From the NCBI GenBank assembly GCA_944388865.1, contig CALXKM010000022.1:1-44507 (forward strand): 44,507 bases of DNA, read 5' to 3'. Position 1 is the first letter of the stretch; each line of letters starts with the position of its first letter. A program made the translations under genes and the position numbers. The notes under the pieces are model-generated. The model had not been told where the DNA came from. It worked only from the letters and a program-made list of their open reading frames with translations, and made no database searches. This document shows, one piece after another, positions 7,600 to 14,692 of this stretch. The DNA is from an uncultured Duodenibacillus sp. (lineage in GTDB: Bacteria > Pseudomonadota > Gammaproteobacteria > Burkholderiales > Burkholderiaceae_F).

Positions 7600-9150
7600 T
7601 CAATCTCGGGCGGCGCTGCGAAGTTCCTGCGCGCGCCAGCCGCAGACAATCATCGCCGCAAAGTATGTCACAGCCGCGCCGACAATAACACCGGCCACAA
7701 GGAGTAATCGTTTCATCCAATCCTGCTGCATTTCACTCCAGCAAAGATCGGCCTGAATGTAAATCAAAAACCCAGCCATCACCGCCGTGCAGACAACCAC
7801 GCGCAGCATGTAGACAAGCCAGCCGCCTTCTGGCTTGTACCAGCCGCGGCGGCGCAAAATCACAAACAAAACCAAAGCATTAAAGCACGCCCCCACGGCC
7901 ACCGACAACGCAAGCCCGGCGTGCGCAAAAGCAGGCACCGTGATGAAGTTGCAGCTTTGCACAACAACAAGCGAAGCGATGGCCGACTTCACAGGCGTTT
8001 TGATGTCTTTTCTGGCGTAAAACGCGGGCGCGACGATCTTGACCGCAATGAGTCCCAAAAGACCCACGGCATAGCCCTGCATGGCAAGCGCAGTCTGCGC
8101 AACATCAGAAGCCAGAAAGTTCACGCCCTGATAGAGCACCGCAGTCAACGCCTCGCTTGCAAAGGCAAGCCCCGCCGAAGCCGGCAGCGCAATCAAAAAG
8201 ACGATTTTGAGGCTGCGGTCCAAAAGCGTGTTGTAGCGCTCCATCTGTCCCAGATTAAAAGCCGTTGAAAGCCCCGGCAGCAGCACCGTTCCCAACGCCA
8301 CGCCCAATAGCGCCGTCGGAAACTCCATCAGGCGGTCGGCGTAATTGAGCCACGTCACTGCGCCCTTGTCGAGATGCGAAGCGATGTTGGTGTTGATAAC
8401 GATTGACAAAGGCGCAACCGAGACGCCCACCACCGCTGGCACCATGAGCTTTAAAACCTGCCGCACGCCGTCGTGCCTAAAGGCCTTCAAAGGGTTTGTA
8501 AAGTGCGGCATCAAGCCCTTTTTCTTCAAAGCCCAAAACTGCATCGAAAGCTGCAGGACGCCGCCGACAATCACAGCCATCGCCAAAGCCTTCACCGGTT
8601 CTTCAAACCAGTCGATGCAAAAGAGCGTGCAGGCAATAAAGCTCACGTTCAAGAGCACGGGCGTAAAGGCCGGCACCGCAAAATGCTTCCAAGTATTGAG
8701 CACGGCCGCTCCCATGGCAACCATGCTCATGAAGATGATGTAGGGAAACATCCAGCGCGTGAGTTCGCTTGCAAGCGCAAAGGTCTGCGGCGCATCCGAA
8801 AAGCCGGAGGCAATGCAGTAGACAATGACCGGTGCAGCTGCAACGCCGGCAATTGTGGTGAGAAACACGGCCAGCGCCAGGGCCGAGAAGACGTTATCGA
8901 TGAAGTTGTGCTGACTTGCTTTCGATTCGGTTGCCTTTACCTGCGAGAGCATCGGCACAAAGGCTTGGCTGAAGGCCCCCTCGGCAAATAGGCGCCTTAG
9001 CATATTCGGGATGCGGAAGGCGACGTAAAAGGCATCGGTCGCAGCACCGGCGCCGAAATAGCGGGCAATGAGCATGTCGCGCACGAGCCCGGTGATGCGC
9101 GAGAGCATCGTAAGCGCCGAAATCGTGGCGGCCGAACGCAATAAGGACAT
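7600..9150 (-). CDS. murJ: Lipid II flippase MurJ
   Basis: This 516-residue multi-pass inner-membrane protein of the MOP superfamily flips lipid II for peptidoglycan synthesis. The N-terminus from MSLLRSAATISALTMLSRITGLVRDML, with GAGAATDAFYVAFRIPNMLRRLFAEGAFSQAFVP, is nearly diagnostic of MurJ and fixes the start. An upstream extension of 71 codons is open but unlike the family. About 14 hydrophobic segments are visible. It is divergent from rpsT, an arrangement common in betaproteobacteria, and is followed closely by the macro-domain gene. No strong Shine-Dalgarno sequence precedes the ATG. Confidence 0.95.
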   Translation of the reverse strand: MSLLRSAATISALTMLSRITGLVRDMLIARYFGAGAATDAFYVAFRIPNMLRRLFAEGAFSQAFVPMLSQVKATESKASQHNFIDNVFSALALAVFLTTIAGVAAAPVIVYCIASGFSDAPQTFALASELTRWMFPYIIFMSMVAMGAAVLNTWKHFAVPAFTPVLLNVSFIACTLFCIDWFEEPVKALAMAVIVGGVLQLSMQFWALKKKGLMPHFTNPLKAFRHDGVRQVLKLMVPAVVGVSVAPLSIVINTNIASHLDKGAVTWLNYADRLMEFPTALLGVALGTVLLPGLSTAFNLGQMERYNTLLDRSLKIVFLIALPASAGLAFASEALTAVLYQGVNFLASDVAQTALAMQGYAVGLLGLIAVKIVAPAFYARKDIKTPVKSAIASLVVVQSCNFITVPAFAHAGLALSVAVGACFNALVLFVILRRRGWYKPEGGWLVYMLRVVVCTAVMAGFLIYIQADLCWSEMQQDWMKRLLLVAGVIVGAAVTYFAAMIVCGWRAQELRSAARD

Positions 9151-9314
9151 GAAAATAAATAAAAAATCTTGCACGCAGACTATTGTCTGCATGCGTTTGT
9201 TTTGATAGAATTTTGCGCTTTCGTGGTCAGAGAGATTTTTCTCCGGCAGCGAAAGCGACATTTTAAACAAACCGGCCGAGCCCACGGCTGATCGATGCTG
9301 GGTCTCAAACCGGT

Positions 9315-9343
9315 CATGCACAAAGAACGACTTTTTGTGCATG
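9315..9343 (+). promoter_or_regulatory. Stem-loop in the rpsT 5' leader
   Basis: CATGCACAAA and TTTGTGCATG form exact 10-bp arms around a 9-base loop, ending 36 bases before the rpsT ATG. In E. coli, S20 represses its own translation, so a leader structure could serve autoregulation. That link is inferred and the hairpin itself is what is seen. Confidence 0.4.
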
Positions 9344-9379
9344 CATTTGCGTCCAAGCATCAATTTTTAGGAATACTAA

Positions 9380-9643
9380 ATGGCCAATACCAACCAAGCC
9401 CGCAAGCGCGCCCGTCAGGCCGTTGCTCGCAATCAGCACCTTTCGGCTCAGCGCAGCCAGTATCGCACCGCCATCAAGAGCGTGCGCAAGTTCATCGTTG
9501 CCGGCGACAAGGCCGGTGCCCGTGAAGCCTTCAAGAAGGCTCAGTGCGTGATCGACTCCATGTGCTCCAAGGGCGTCCTTCACAAGAACGCTGCTGCTCG
9601 TCATAAGAGCCGTCTGTCTGCCAGCATCAAGGCAATGGCCTAA
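9380..9643 (+). CDS. rpsT: 30S ribosomal protein S20
   Basis: This 87-residue, very basic protein of the small ribosomal subunit binds 16S r[23 protein letters not shown] and the internal ALRK/RQ-rich helices match S20 throughout. The start is preceded by AGGA seven bases upstream. It stands alone between the divergent murJ and a strong bidirectional terminator. Confidence 0.97.
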   Translation: MANTNQARKRARQAVARNQHLSAQRSQYRTAIKSVRKFIVAGDKAGAREAFKKAQCVIDSMCSKGVLHKNAAARHKSRLSASIKAMA

Positions 9644-9720
9644 TCGCCTCGCTTTGCTGTCTGCGGACATCAGCTGAATCGTCCAAGTCCCTCAGCGCGG
9701 ATGGTTTTAGCCATATAAAT

Positions 9721-9758
9721 AAAAAAACGCACCGAAATTGCTCCTCGGTGCGTTTTTT
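9721..9758. terminator. Bidirectional intrinsic terminator
   Basis: The stem AAAAAACGCACCGA/TCGGTGCGTTTTTT has a 9-base loop, with a T-run on the plus strand and an A-run that acts as a T-run on the minus strand. It serves rpsT and the convergent HAD gene. Confidence 0.85.
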
Positions 9759-9820
9759 TCATCTTGTCTATGCTCGAGCTCTTTGAACGCCGCCTTCGAT
9801 TAGCTGCCTTGAGCTCAAAA

Positions 9821-10540
9821 TTAATCTCCAATCGCCTCGGCAAGCGCGACAAAATCTTCAAAATACCAATCCGCTTCGCGCATCAGCCACTGACGGTTCG
9901 ATTCGCTAAACGGCTCGCGTACGACCGCAGCATCGATTCCTGCTGCGTGAGCGGCCATCACGCCCACGCGTGAATCCTCGATCACAAGCGCTTCTTTTGC
10001 TTCAACGCCCAGTCTATCCAATGCCTTTTGATAGCACTCGGGATCCGGCTTGATTTGCGTGACGTCTTCCATGGAGATCACCACGCTAAAGAATTCGCGC
10101 AGATGAATCTTTTGCCGGATTAATTCGTTGACGTCGCTGTAGATGTCGATGTTGGCCCGCTTGGTCGTCGTGGCAATGGCTAGCTTCATGCCGAGATCGG
10201 CGCACTTTCGAATCACCTTGTCAACGCCGTCGCGAAGCCGCACGTCGCTTTTGAGCACTTTGCGGCTGATCTTAAAGCGAAGAGCGTGGACTTCTTCGGC
10301 CGAAAGCGAACTGCCGAAAAATTTGCCGAACTCTCCGCAAAAGCAGGTATAGGGCTGCGCGGCGCTTTTGTATCGCTCAAGAGCATCCTCTCGAAGTCGA
10401 TGCAGCGCCTCGGCATCAGGATTGCTGCAGCCGAGCTCTTTTGCGAGCAGCACGTCGACGCGGTTCCAAACGCCGAGCGAATCCACGATGGTGCCGTCAA
10501 GGTCAAAGATGACGGCCTTTTTATTCTGAAGAAGTCCCAT
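9821..10540 (-). CDS. HAD-superfamily phosphatase, beta-phosphoglucomutase-like
   Basis: The protein is 239 residues. Motif I is VIFDLDGTIVDSLG, with nucleophile and acid/base Asp near residue 13. Motif II is the Thr in IATTTKR. Motif III is the Lys in IKPDPECY, and motif IV is VIEDSRVGV. An all-alpha C1 cap lies between motifs I and II, as in phosphoglycolate phosphatase and beta-phosphoglucomutase relatives. Small sugar phosphates are usual substrates, but the exact one cannot be assigned. The start MGLLQNKK is chosen because it places motif I at the normal distance from the N-terminus. The gene is divergent from the HMA gene. Confidence 0.85.
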   Translation of the reverse strand: MGLLQNKKAVIFDLDGTIVDSLGVWNRVDVLLAKELGCSNPDAEALHRLREDALERYKSAAQPYTCFCGEFGKFFGSSLSAEEVHALRFKISRKVLKSDVRLRDGVDKVIRKCADLGMKLAIATTTKRANIDIYSDVNELIRQKIHLREFFSVVISMEDVTQIKPDPECYQKALDRLGVEAKEALVIEDSRVGVMAAHAAGIDAAVVREPFSESNRQWLMREADWYFEDFVALAEAIGD

Positions 10541-10626
10541 GAGTGACGAGTCAATGGATTGTTGAAAAGCCGCAAAATTGTACAGTGCTCTCGAAAAAGA
10601 CAAAACGATTGGAGATTGAAACTTAT

Positions 10627-10655
10627 TTGAGAATGGTTATCATTACAGAAATAAT
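10627..10655 (+). promoter_or_regulatory. Sigma70-like promoter overlapped by a Fur-box-like site
   Basis: A -35 element TTGAGA and a -10 element AATAAT are separated by 17 bases, each one mismatch from consensus. Overlapping the -35 and spacer, GAGAATGGTTATCATTACA (10629-10647) matches 14 of 19 positions of the Fur consensus GATAATGATAATCATTATC. The predicted start of transcription falls at the Shine-Dalgarno sequence AGAGGA, giving a very short leader. The arrangement predicts iron-dependent repression of the HMA gene. Confidence 0.6.
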
Positions 10656-10671
10656 TTCGTCAGAGGATATC

Positions 10672-10941
10672 ATGGTCCAGACCACAATCGGCATTGACGG
10701 CATGCAGTGCGAAATGTGCGAGGCGCACGTCAACGAAGCCATCCGCAAGGCTTTTCCTGAAATAAAAGAAGTGCGCTCGTCGCACCGAAAAAAGACAACC
10801 CGCATTCTTTCAAACGAGGTCATTGATGAAAATGCGCTGCGCTCGGTGATTGCCTCAACGGGCTACGAATTTTTATCTTGCAAAAGCGAGCCCTATCAAC
10901 CTAAAGGACTGTTTGCGGTACTTAAAGGATGGTTTTCTTAA
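10672..10941 (+). CDS. Small heavy-metal-associated (HMA) domain protein
   Basis: This 89-residue protein has one HMA fold, with the metal-binding loop GMQCEMCEAHV (Cys13 and Cys16) followed by an amphipathic helix. The C-terminal tail PKGLFAVLKGWFS is short and amphipathic. HMA proteins bind soft metal ions and pass them to partner proteins. No P-type ATPase or copper gene is nearby. The start is set by AGAGGA five bases before the ATG. A Fur-box-like site overlaps its promoter, which suggests a role linked to iron limitation rather than copper detoxification. This is inferred. Confidence 0.8.
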   Translation: MVQTTIGIDGMQCEMCEAHVNEAIRKAFPEIKEVRSSHRKKTTRILSNEVIDENALRSVIASTGYEFLSCKSEPYQPKGLFAVLKGWFS

Positions 10942-10952
10942 TACTGGGAAAA

Positions 10953-10983
10953 GTCGGCCGCAGACTTGCGCCATGCGGCCGAC
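10953..10983 (-). terminator. Hairpin terminator for the 85-residue gene
   Basis: GTCGGCCGCA and TGCGGCCGAC form perfect 10-bp arms with an 11-base loop. Read on the minus strand it is followed by TTTT. It lies between two convergent genes and may also stop transcription of the HMA gene. Confidence 0.5.
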
Positions 10984-11000
10984 ATTGCGAGAGTTTTTGA

Positions 11001-11258
11001 TCAGTGCGGGAAGACAAGATCGATCTTCTCGCCGTCGCCCGGGAGTTCATCCACGAGCGAGTTGACTTCGGTAAGCTTGCCGAAAGCGTTTTGTGCATCG
11101 CGCAGCGTATGGCACGGCAGATTGCACCACTCGAATTCCTTGCCGATGTCAACCTGTCCGAGCTCAATTCCTTCTGTTGCTGAAACGTGCTCGGCATACT
11201 TCTTGCAGACCTCGTCGACCGCGTAGTTGAGCGGCTCAGTGAGTTCCTGAGCACTCAA
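11001..11258 (-). CDS. Unknown small protein
   Basis: This is an 85-residue acidic soluble protein with no signal peptide. I do not recognise a family. It has a C-x3-C pair (FEWCNLPCHTLRDAQ) followed by an amphipathic helix. The only possible start is TTG, preceded at some distance by GAGAG. It lies 27 bases after the AraC gene in the same frame, separated only by that gene's TAA and nine sense codons. This suggests co-transcription. Even amino-acid composition and a terminator-like hairpin downstream argue that it is a real gene. Function is unknown. Confidence 0.55.
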   Translation of the reverse strand: MSAQELTEPLNYAVDEVCKKYAEHVSATEGIELGQVDIGKEFEWCNLPCHTLRDAQNAFGKLTEVNSLVDELPGDGEKIDLVFPH

Positions 11259-11285
11259 ACGACGATCACTCTCAAGACGGGCTGT

Positions 11286-12113
11286 TTAATCGAGCGGGTG
11301 CGATTCCGTTACGTAAGCCTCAGAACGATAACGTCCCGGCGTCATGCCAAAGACGCGCTTAAAGGCAGCTATGAAGGCCGAAGGTCTTTCGTAGCCGAGA
11401 GCATAAGCAACCTTTTCCGAAGTTTCGCCTTCAAGAATGCGCCGCGTTGCTGTAAGCATCAATAAACGCAGCCTCCATTGCCCGAAGCTCATGCCTGTTT
11501 CTCGAACAACAAGGCGCGAAAAATTTCTTTCGCTCATGTCGATGAACCCGGCCCATTGCGCTACCGTCCAGCCCAGCGCATAGTGTTCAACAATTTTTTC
11601 TGCAACATGAAAAAGCTGCGGATTTGATGGAAGCGGCGCAAAGTTTAGCGGCAGTTGCGGGGCAAGCTGGATTTCTTCAAGAAGAACTCGGGCGAGTCTA
11701 CCGGTATGGCTGTGAGCGGAAAAAGGCTTGCGTATCTGCGTAAAGTGCCGCACCATCGAAAGCATCATGGGCGTGAGCATGATTCGAAACGGCTCACTTG
11801 GAAGCTCTGCAGACCATTCCGGGCATATATGCAAAAAAAGCGATTTGGAATTAGGTCCGATGAAGCCCTCATGGGCAAGCCCGGGCGGCGCCCAAATGGC
11901 GCTTGCCGGCGGAAGCGCTATGCGCCAGCCTTCTGAAGCAAGGCCGACGACGCCGAGTACAGAGACGACAAGCTGTCCGGTACAGTGCCGGTGCAGCTTG
12001 GGCGGACGAAAAAGTTCGCCGAAGTGGTCAACTCTCGCGGCCTGCATGATGATGCCGGGATCGTCAGGATCGAATCCGTCAGGCCACTCGGTTGGATAAA
12101 AAGGCTGCGTCAT
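11286..12113 (-). CDS. AraC-family transcriptional regulator
   Basis: The protein is 275 residues. An N-terminal cupin-like sensor (HRHCTGQLVVSVLG ... PPASAIWAPPGLAHEG, residues 40-85) precedes a C-terminal double helix-turn-helix (about residues 165-265) with WTVAQWAGFIDMSERNFSRLV and the family signature SEKVAYALGYERPSAFIAAFKRVFGMTPGRYR. The cupin-plus-HTH layout resembles NimR/YeaM-type regulators, which often control adjacent transport or redox genes. It is 110 bases downstream of the cytochrome gene on the same strand, so it may regulate the flavoprotein-cytochrome unit. No terminator is visible between them. Confidence 0.9.
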   Translation of the reverse strand: MTQPFYPTEWPDGFDPDDPGIIMQAARVDHFGELFRPPKLHRHCTGQLVVSVLGVVGLASEGWRIALPPASAIWAPPGLAHEGFIGPNSKSLFLHICPEWSAELPSEPFRIMLTPMMLSMVRHFTQIRKPFSAHSHTGRLARVLLEEIQLAPQLPLNFAPLPSNPQLFHVAEKIVEHYALGWTVAQWAGFIDMSERNFSRLVVRETGMSFGQWRLRLLMLTATRRILEGETSEKVAYALGYERPSAFIAAFKRVFGMTPGRYRSEAYVTESHPLD

Positions 12114-12223
12114 GGCGATATAAAAATTCAGCGGACCTAAAGAAAAATCTTCTGGCCCGCCTTCTGTTTGGCTTGTCTGCCGCGAAGCCGAAGCTCAAAC
12201 GGCAGACTCGCGTTCAAAGCCGC

Positions 12224-12586
12224 TCAAGGAACGTTGTATTTGATGTTGTGGCAGCTCGCACACATATTGACGCTCTTTTGATGGCCGCGATGGCACTCTG
12301 TACAGTTGAGGCCGACCAAGTGATTGTAATGCGGGTTCGGATCAAGCTTAGCCGTGCGCTTGGCGACTTCGTCAAGCGACTTGTGACAGGAGTTGCACTG
12401 AGCCGTTTCTACAACTGCACCAGGCTTGGGAGTCTTGACGCCATGGCAGACGCTGCAGGCAACGCCGCGCTCAACGTGCCGATCTGCAAGAAAATGTGTG
12501 CCGCTCTTTGCTGCTTGAGCAGCCTGCGCACTAATCGAAAGCGCGATGGCGAGAACGCTCGCGCAGAAGAGATGACGAATTTGCAT
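12224..12586 (-). CDS. Periplasmic tetrahaem cytochrome c
   Basis: The protein is 120 residues with a signal peptide (MQIRHLFCASVLAIALSISAQAAQA). Four CxxCH haem c sites occur: Cys44-His48 (CSVCH), Cys64-His68 (CNSCH), Cys95-His99 (CTECH) and Cys109-His113 (CASCH). Extra histidines such as His31, His37, His86, His89 and His102 can supply distal ligands. Size and motif number match the small tetrahaem cytochromes and the haem domain of flavocytochrome c fumarate reductases. It starts 16 bases after the flavoprotein stop with AGGAG upstream, so the two are almost certainly co-translated partners. The cytochrome would feed electrons to the flavin. Confidence 0.92.
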   Translation of the reverse strand: MQIRHLFCASVLAIALSISAQAAQAAKSGTHFLADRHVERGVACSVCHGVKTPKPGAVVETAQCNSCHKSLDEVAKRTAKLDPNPHYNHLVGLNCTECHRGHQKSVNMCASCHNIKYNVP

Positions 12587-12602
12587 AGTGTTGCTCCTCA
12601 AT

Positions 12603-14090
12603 TTAAGCGTTCTTGCGGGACTTGGCGCGAATTGCAGCGTTGCGCGCAGCGACGCGTCCGAAGACCAAACCGCCGCCGAGCTGATTGCCGCCGATATCAT
12701 CCTGATACCAGACGCCGCCGGCTGCTGCACCCGCGGCATAAAGCCCAGGAATTGATTGACGCTCGAAATTCTGTACTTCAGCCTTGCCGTTGATCTTCGG
12801 GCCGCCGAATGTGCTCGCCATGCCGCCAGCAGCCGGAATCATGTAGAAGGGGCCTTTTTCGAGAGCGTGCGGTTCTTCGTATTCGTAAGGCGGGTCAAGT
12901 TCCCTAGCTTTGCCTGCCTTGACGGCGGCATTGAAATTCTTGACGGTTTCGACGAGATTCTTTACAGGAACGCCAGCAGACTTGGCAACTTCTTCAATCG
13001 TGTCGCCCTTGACGACTTCAAAGCCCAGACGCTCAAAGCGCTTGATCGTATTGGTCAAAATATTGGCGTTGGCATCAGCATCCTGCCCAATGAGCATAAA
13101 GCTGCGGTTGTCAGGAGTGCGTTCCGCAATAGCCTTGGCTTTAGGCACCTGAAGCCATGTCTCCGGCACGAAACGGCGACCCTGCGTATTGACCTGAATG
13201 CCGTAGCCGGCATGCATGAGCGGCGAAGGATTGCAGTGTCCGGTAGGAGTAATCGGACCTGCATAAAACTGGTCCATGTTGACAAGCTGCGCGTGGACCT
13301 GATTGGCCATCAGAATGTTTTCGCCAGTAATCCAAGGAGAGCCGCGAACGATGAGTCGAGAGGCCCAAGGACCGATATACTGGTCGACCATAGCCTGATT
13401 GGCGCCGTACCCGCCTGTAGTCAAAATAACGCCGCCCTTTGCGAGGAAGTCTTTACGGCCTTCCTTTGTAATGCAGGAAACGCCTTCAACGTTGAAGCAT
13501 TCGTCGGCAATAAGTTCGACGGCCTTCGTGTTGTAGCGAATAGGCACGCCCTTCTTGTCGAGCGCCTTCATAAGACAGCGAATCAGTTTCGAGCCGCCGG
13601 TAATGCCTTCGCCTGGGCTGATGAGACAACGCGAGAGTTCTGGCGGAGCCAAATTTTCCCAAAGATAAAACGGCGTGCCATGATCAGCAAGCCAGTCAAT
13701 GCCTTTGCCTGCCTCTTCGGCATAGACGCGAATGAGTTCCGGATCTGAGTGATAGCCCGAGAGCTTCATCATGTCGTTGAAGAATGCCTCCTTGTTGTCT
13801 TCCGGATGATTCTTCTGAAAGCGGCTTCCGACGGCAGCAATCCAGCCAGAAGAGTACATGGTGGCACCATCAGGGCGTCCCATCTTCTCGAGAAGCACTA
13901 CTTTTGCTCCCTGCTCTGCAGCTTCAAGTGCCGCACACATGCCGGCAAACCCGGCGCCGACGACAACAACGTCCCATTGCTCCTTTGCCCGCTTCTTGGT
14001 CGGAGCTGCTGCCGCCGTTTCGGCAATGCCTGCCGCAGCGACAGCGCCGACGCCTATGAGACTTTTCTTCATCATGTCGCGTCTTTGCAT
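12603..14090 (-). CDS. Tat-exported FAD-dependent reductase, flavocytochrome-c-like, substrate unknown
   Basis: The protein is 495 residues. The N-terminus MQRRDMMKKSLIGVGAVAAAG looks like a twin-arginine signal. A dinucleotide-binding motif VVVVGAGFAGMCAALEAAEQG (Gly45, Gly47, Gly50) is followed by the fumarate-reductase/succinate-dehydrogenase flavoprotein fold, with TGGYG, NTQGRRFVPE and a C-terminal FAD loop GLYAAGAAAGG. In Shewanella fumarate reductase a His in HHTMGG and an Arg in YNRLGGN hold the substrate. Here the equivalents are ASTFGG and YQDDIGGN, so both are missing, while the Arg of GRRFVPE is kept. The substrate is therefore probably not fumarate. GGAG precedes the ATG. It is the first gene of the unit with the tetrahaem cytochrome. 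Confidence 0.88.
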   Translation of the reverse strand: MQRRDMMKKSLIGVGAVAAAGIAETAAAAPTKKRAKEQWDVVVVGAGFAGMCAALEAAEQGAKVVLLEKMGRPDGATMYSSGWIAAVGSRFQKNHPEDNKEAFFNDMMKLSGYHSDPELIRVYAEEAGKGIDWLADHGTPFYLWENLAPPELSRCLISPGEGITGGSKLIRCLMKALDKKGVPIRYNTKAVELIADECFNVEGVSCITKEGRKDFLAKGGVILTTGGYGANQAMVDQYIGPWASRLIVRGSPWITGENILMANQVHAQLVNMDQFYAGPITPTGHCNPSPLMHAGYGIQVNTQGRRFVPETWLQVPKAKAIAERTPDNRSFMLIGQDADANANILTNTIKRFERLGFEVVKGDTIEEVAKSAGVPVKNLVETVKNFNAAVKAGKARELDPPYEYEEPHALEKGPFYMIPAAGGMASTFGGPKINGKAEVQNFERQSIPGLYAAGAAAGGVWYQDDIGGNQLGGGLVFGRVAARNAAIRAKSRKNA

Positions 14091-14692
14091 ATGATTCTCC
14101 TTTTGTTTGAGGTGATTTTTCGAACAAACCGATCAGAATCAGTTCATTTGCAGGAGAAATTCTGTGTTGAGCTTGTTTAAAAAACAATCCTCAGAACAGA
14201 CAGTTCATATCGCAATCCAGCCAACCTTGGATCATCCACATAGCGCACATGAACTCGCTTGAGCCTTCAGTTATGACGCATGCTGAACGATTGCTATTGC
14301 AAACCTGAGAACGCCTCGGCATTAATTGAAGACTGACGAAATCACTACCGGTGCACACAAAAAGATCCGCCCTGGCGCTGGCTTGTATTACAAAAAGGCT
14401 ACACGATGGGTATACCCAATTATTTCCACTTTAAGGGTTATTTACAGACTTTTAATTTATTTCCTGCTGTTCTTGCCGTTCCTAATATTACGTTTTTGAA
14501 AAATTCTCCTCTCCCTTTGTCCTTTTGTTTAAGGTTCTTTTACGATTCTTTAACATACTCTTTAATCATTTCACTTATTCCTGCCGCTCATCGTGAATCC
14601 GCAGCCTTTCCAGCTGCGACACAATCCGACGCACTGCGCTTTAGGATGCAGGTTAGTTAAAAGAACAAGAACAACACGAACACACTCAGCCA
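14091..14692. other. Long divergent intergenic region, 602 bases
   Basis: It separates the flavoprotein gene (minus) from the AAA+ gene (plus) and must hold both promoters. The part from about 14400 to 14590 is strikingly AT- and pyrimidine-rich compared with its surroundings and contains the 10-bp palindrome GGGTATACCC (14408-14417). An 84-codon frame there has unlikely composition and no ribosome-binding site. No tRNA, repeat array or clear FNR/NarL box was found by eye. Confidence 0.5.

Noticed and set aside
12756-13748. 330-codon frame antisense to the flavoprotein
   Set aside because: It mirrors the flavoprotein's codon structure and has no recognisable domain or ribosome-binding site.
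14406-14660. 84-codon frame in the AT-rich gap
   Set aside because: No Shine-Dalgarno sequence, odd composition (FHFKGYLQTFNLF) and no family resemblance.
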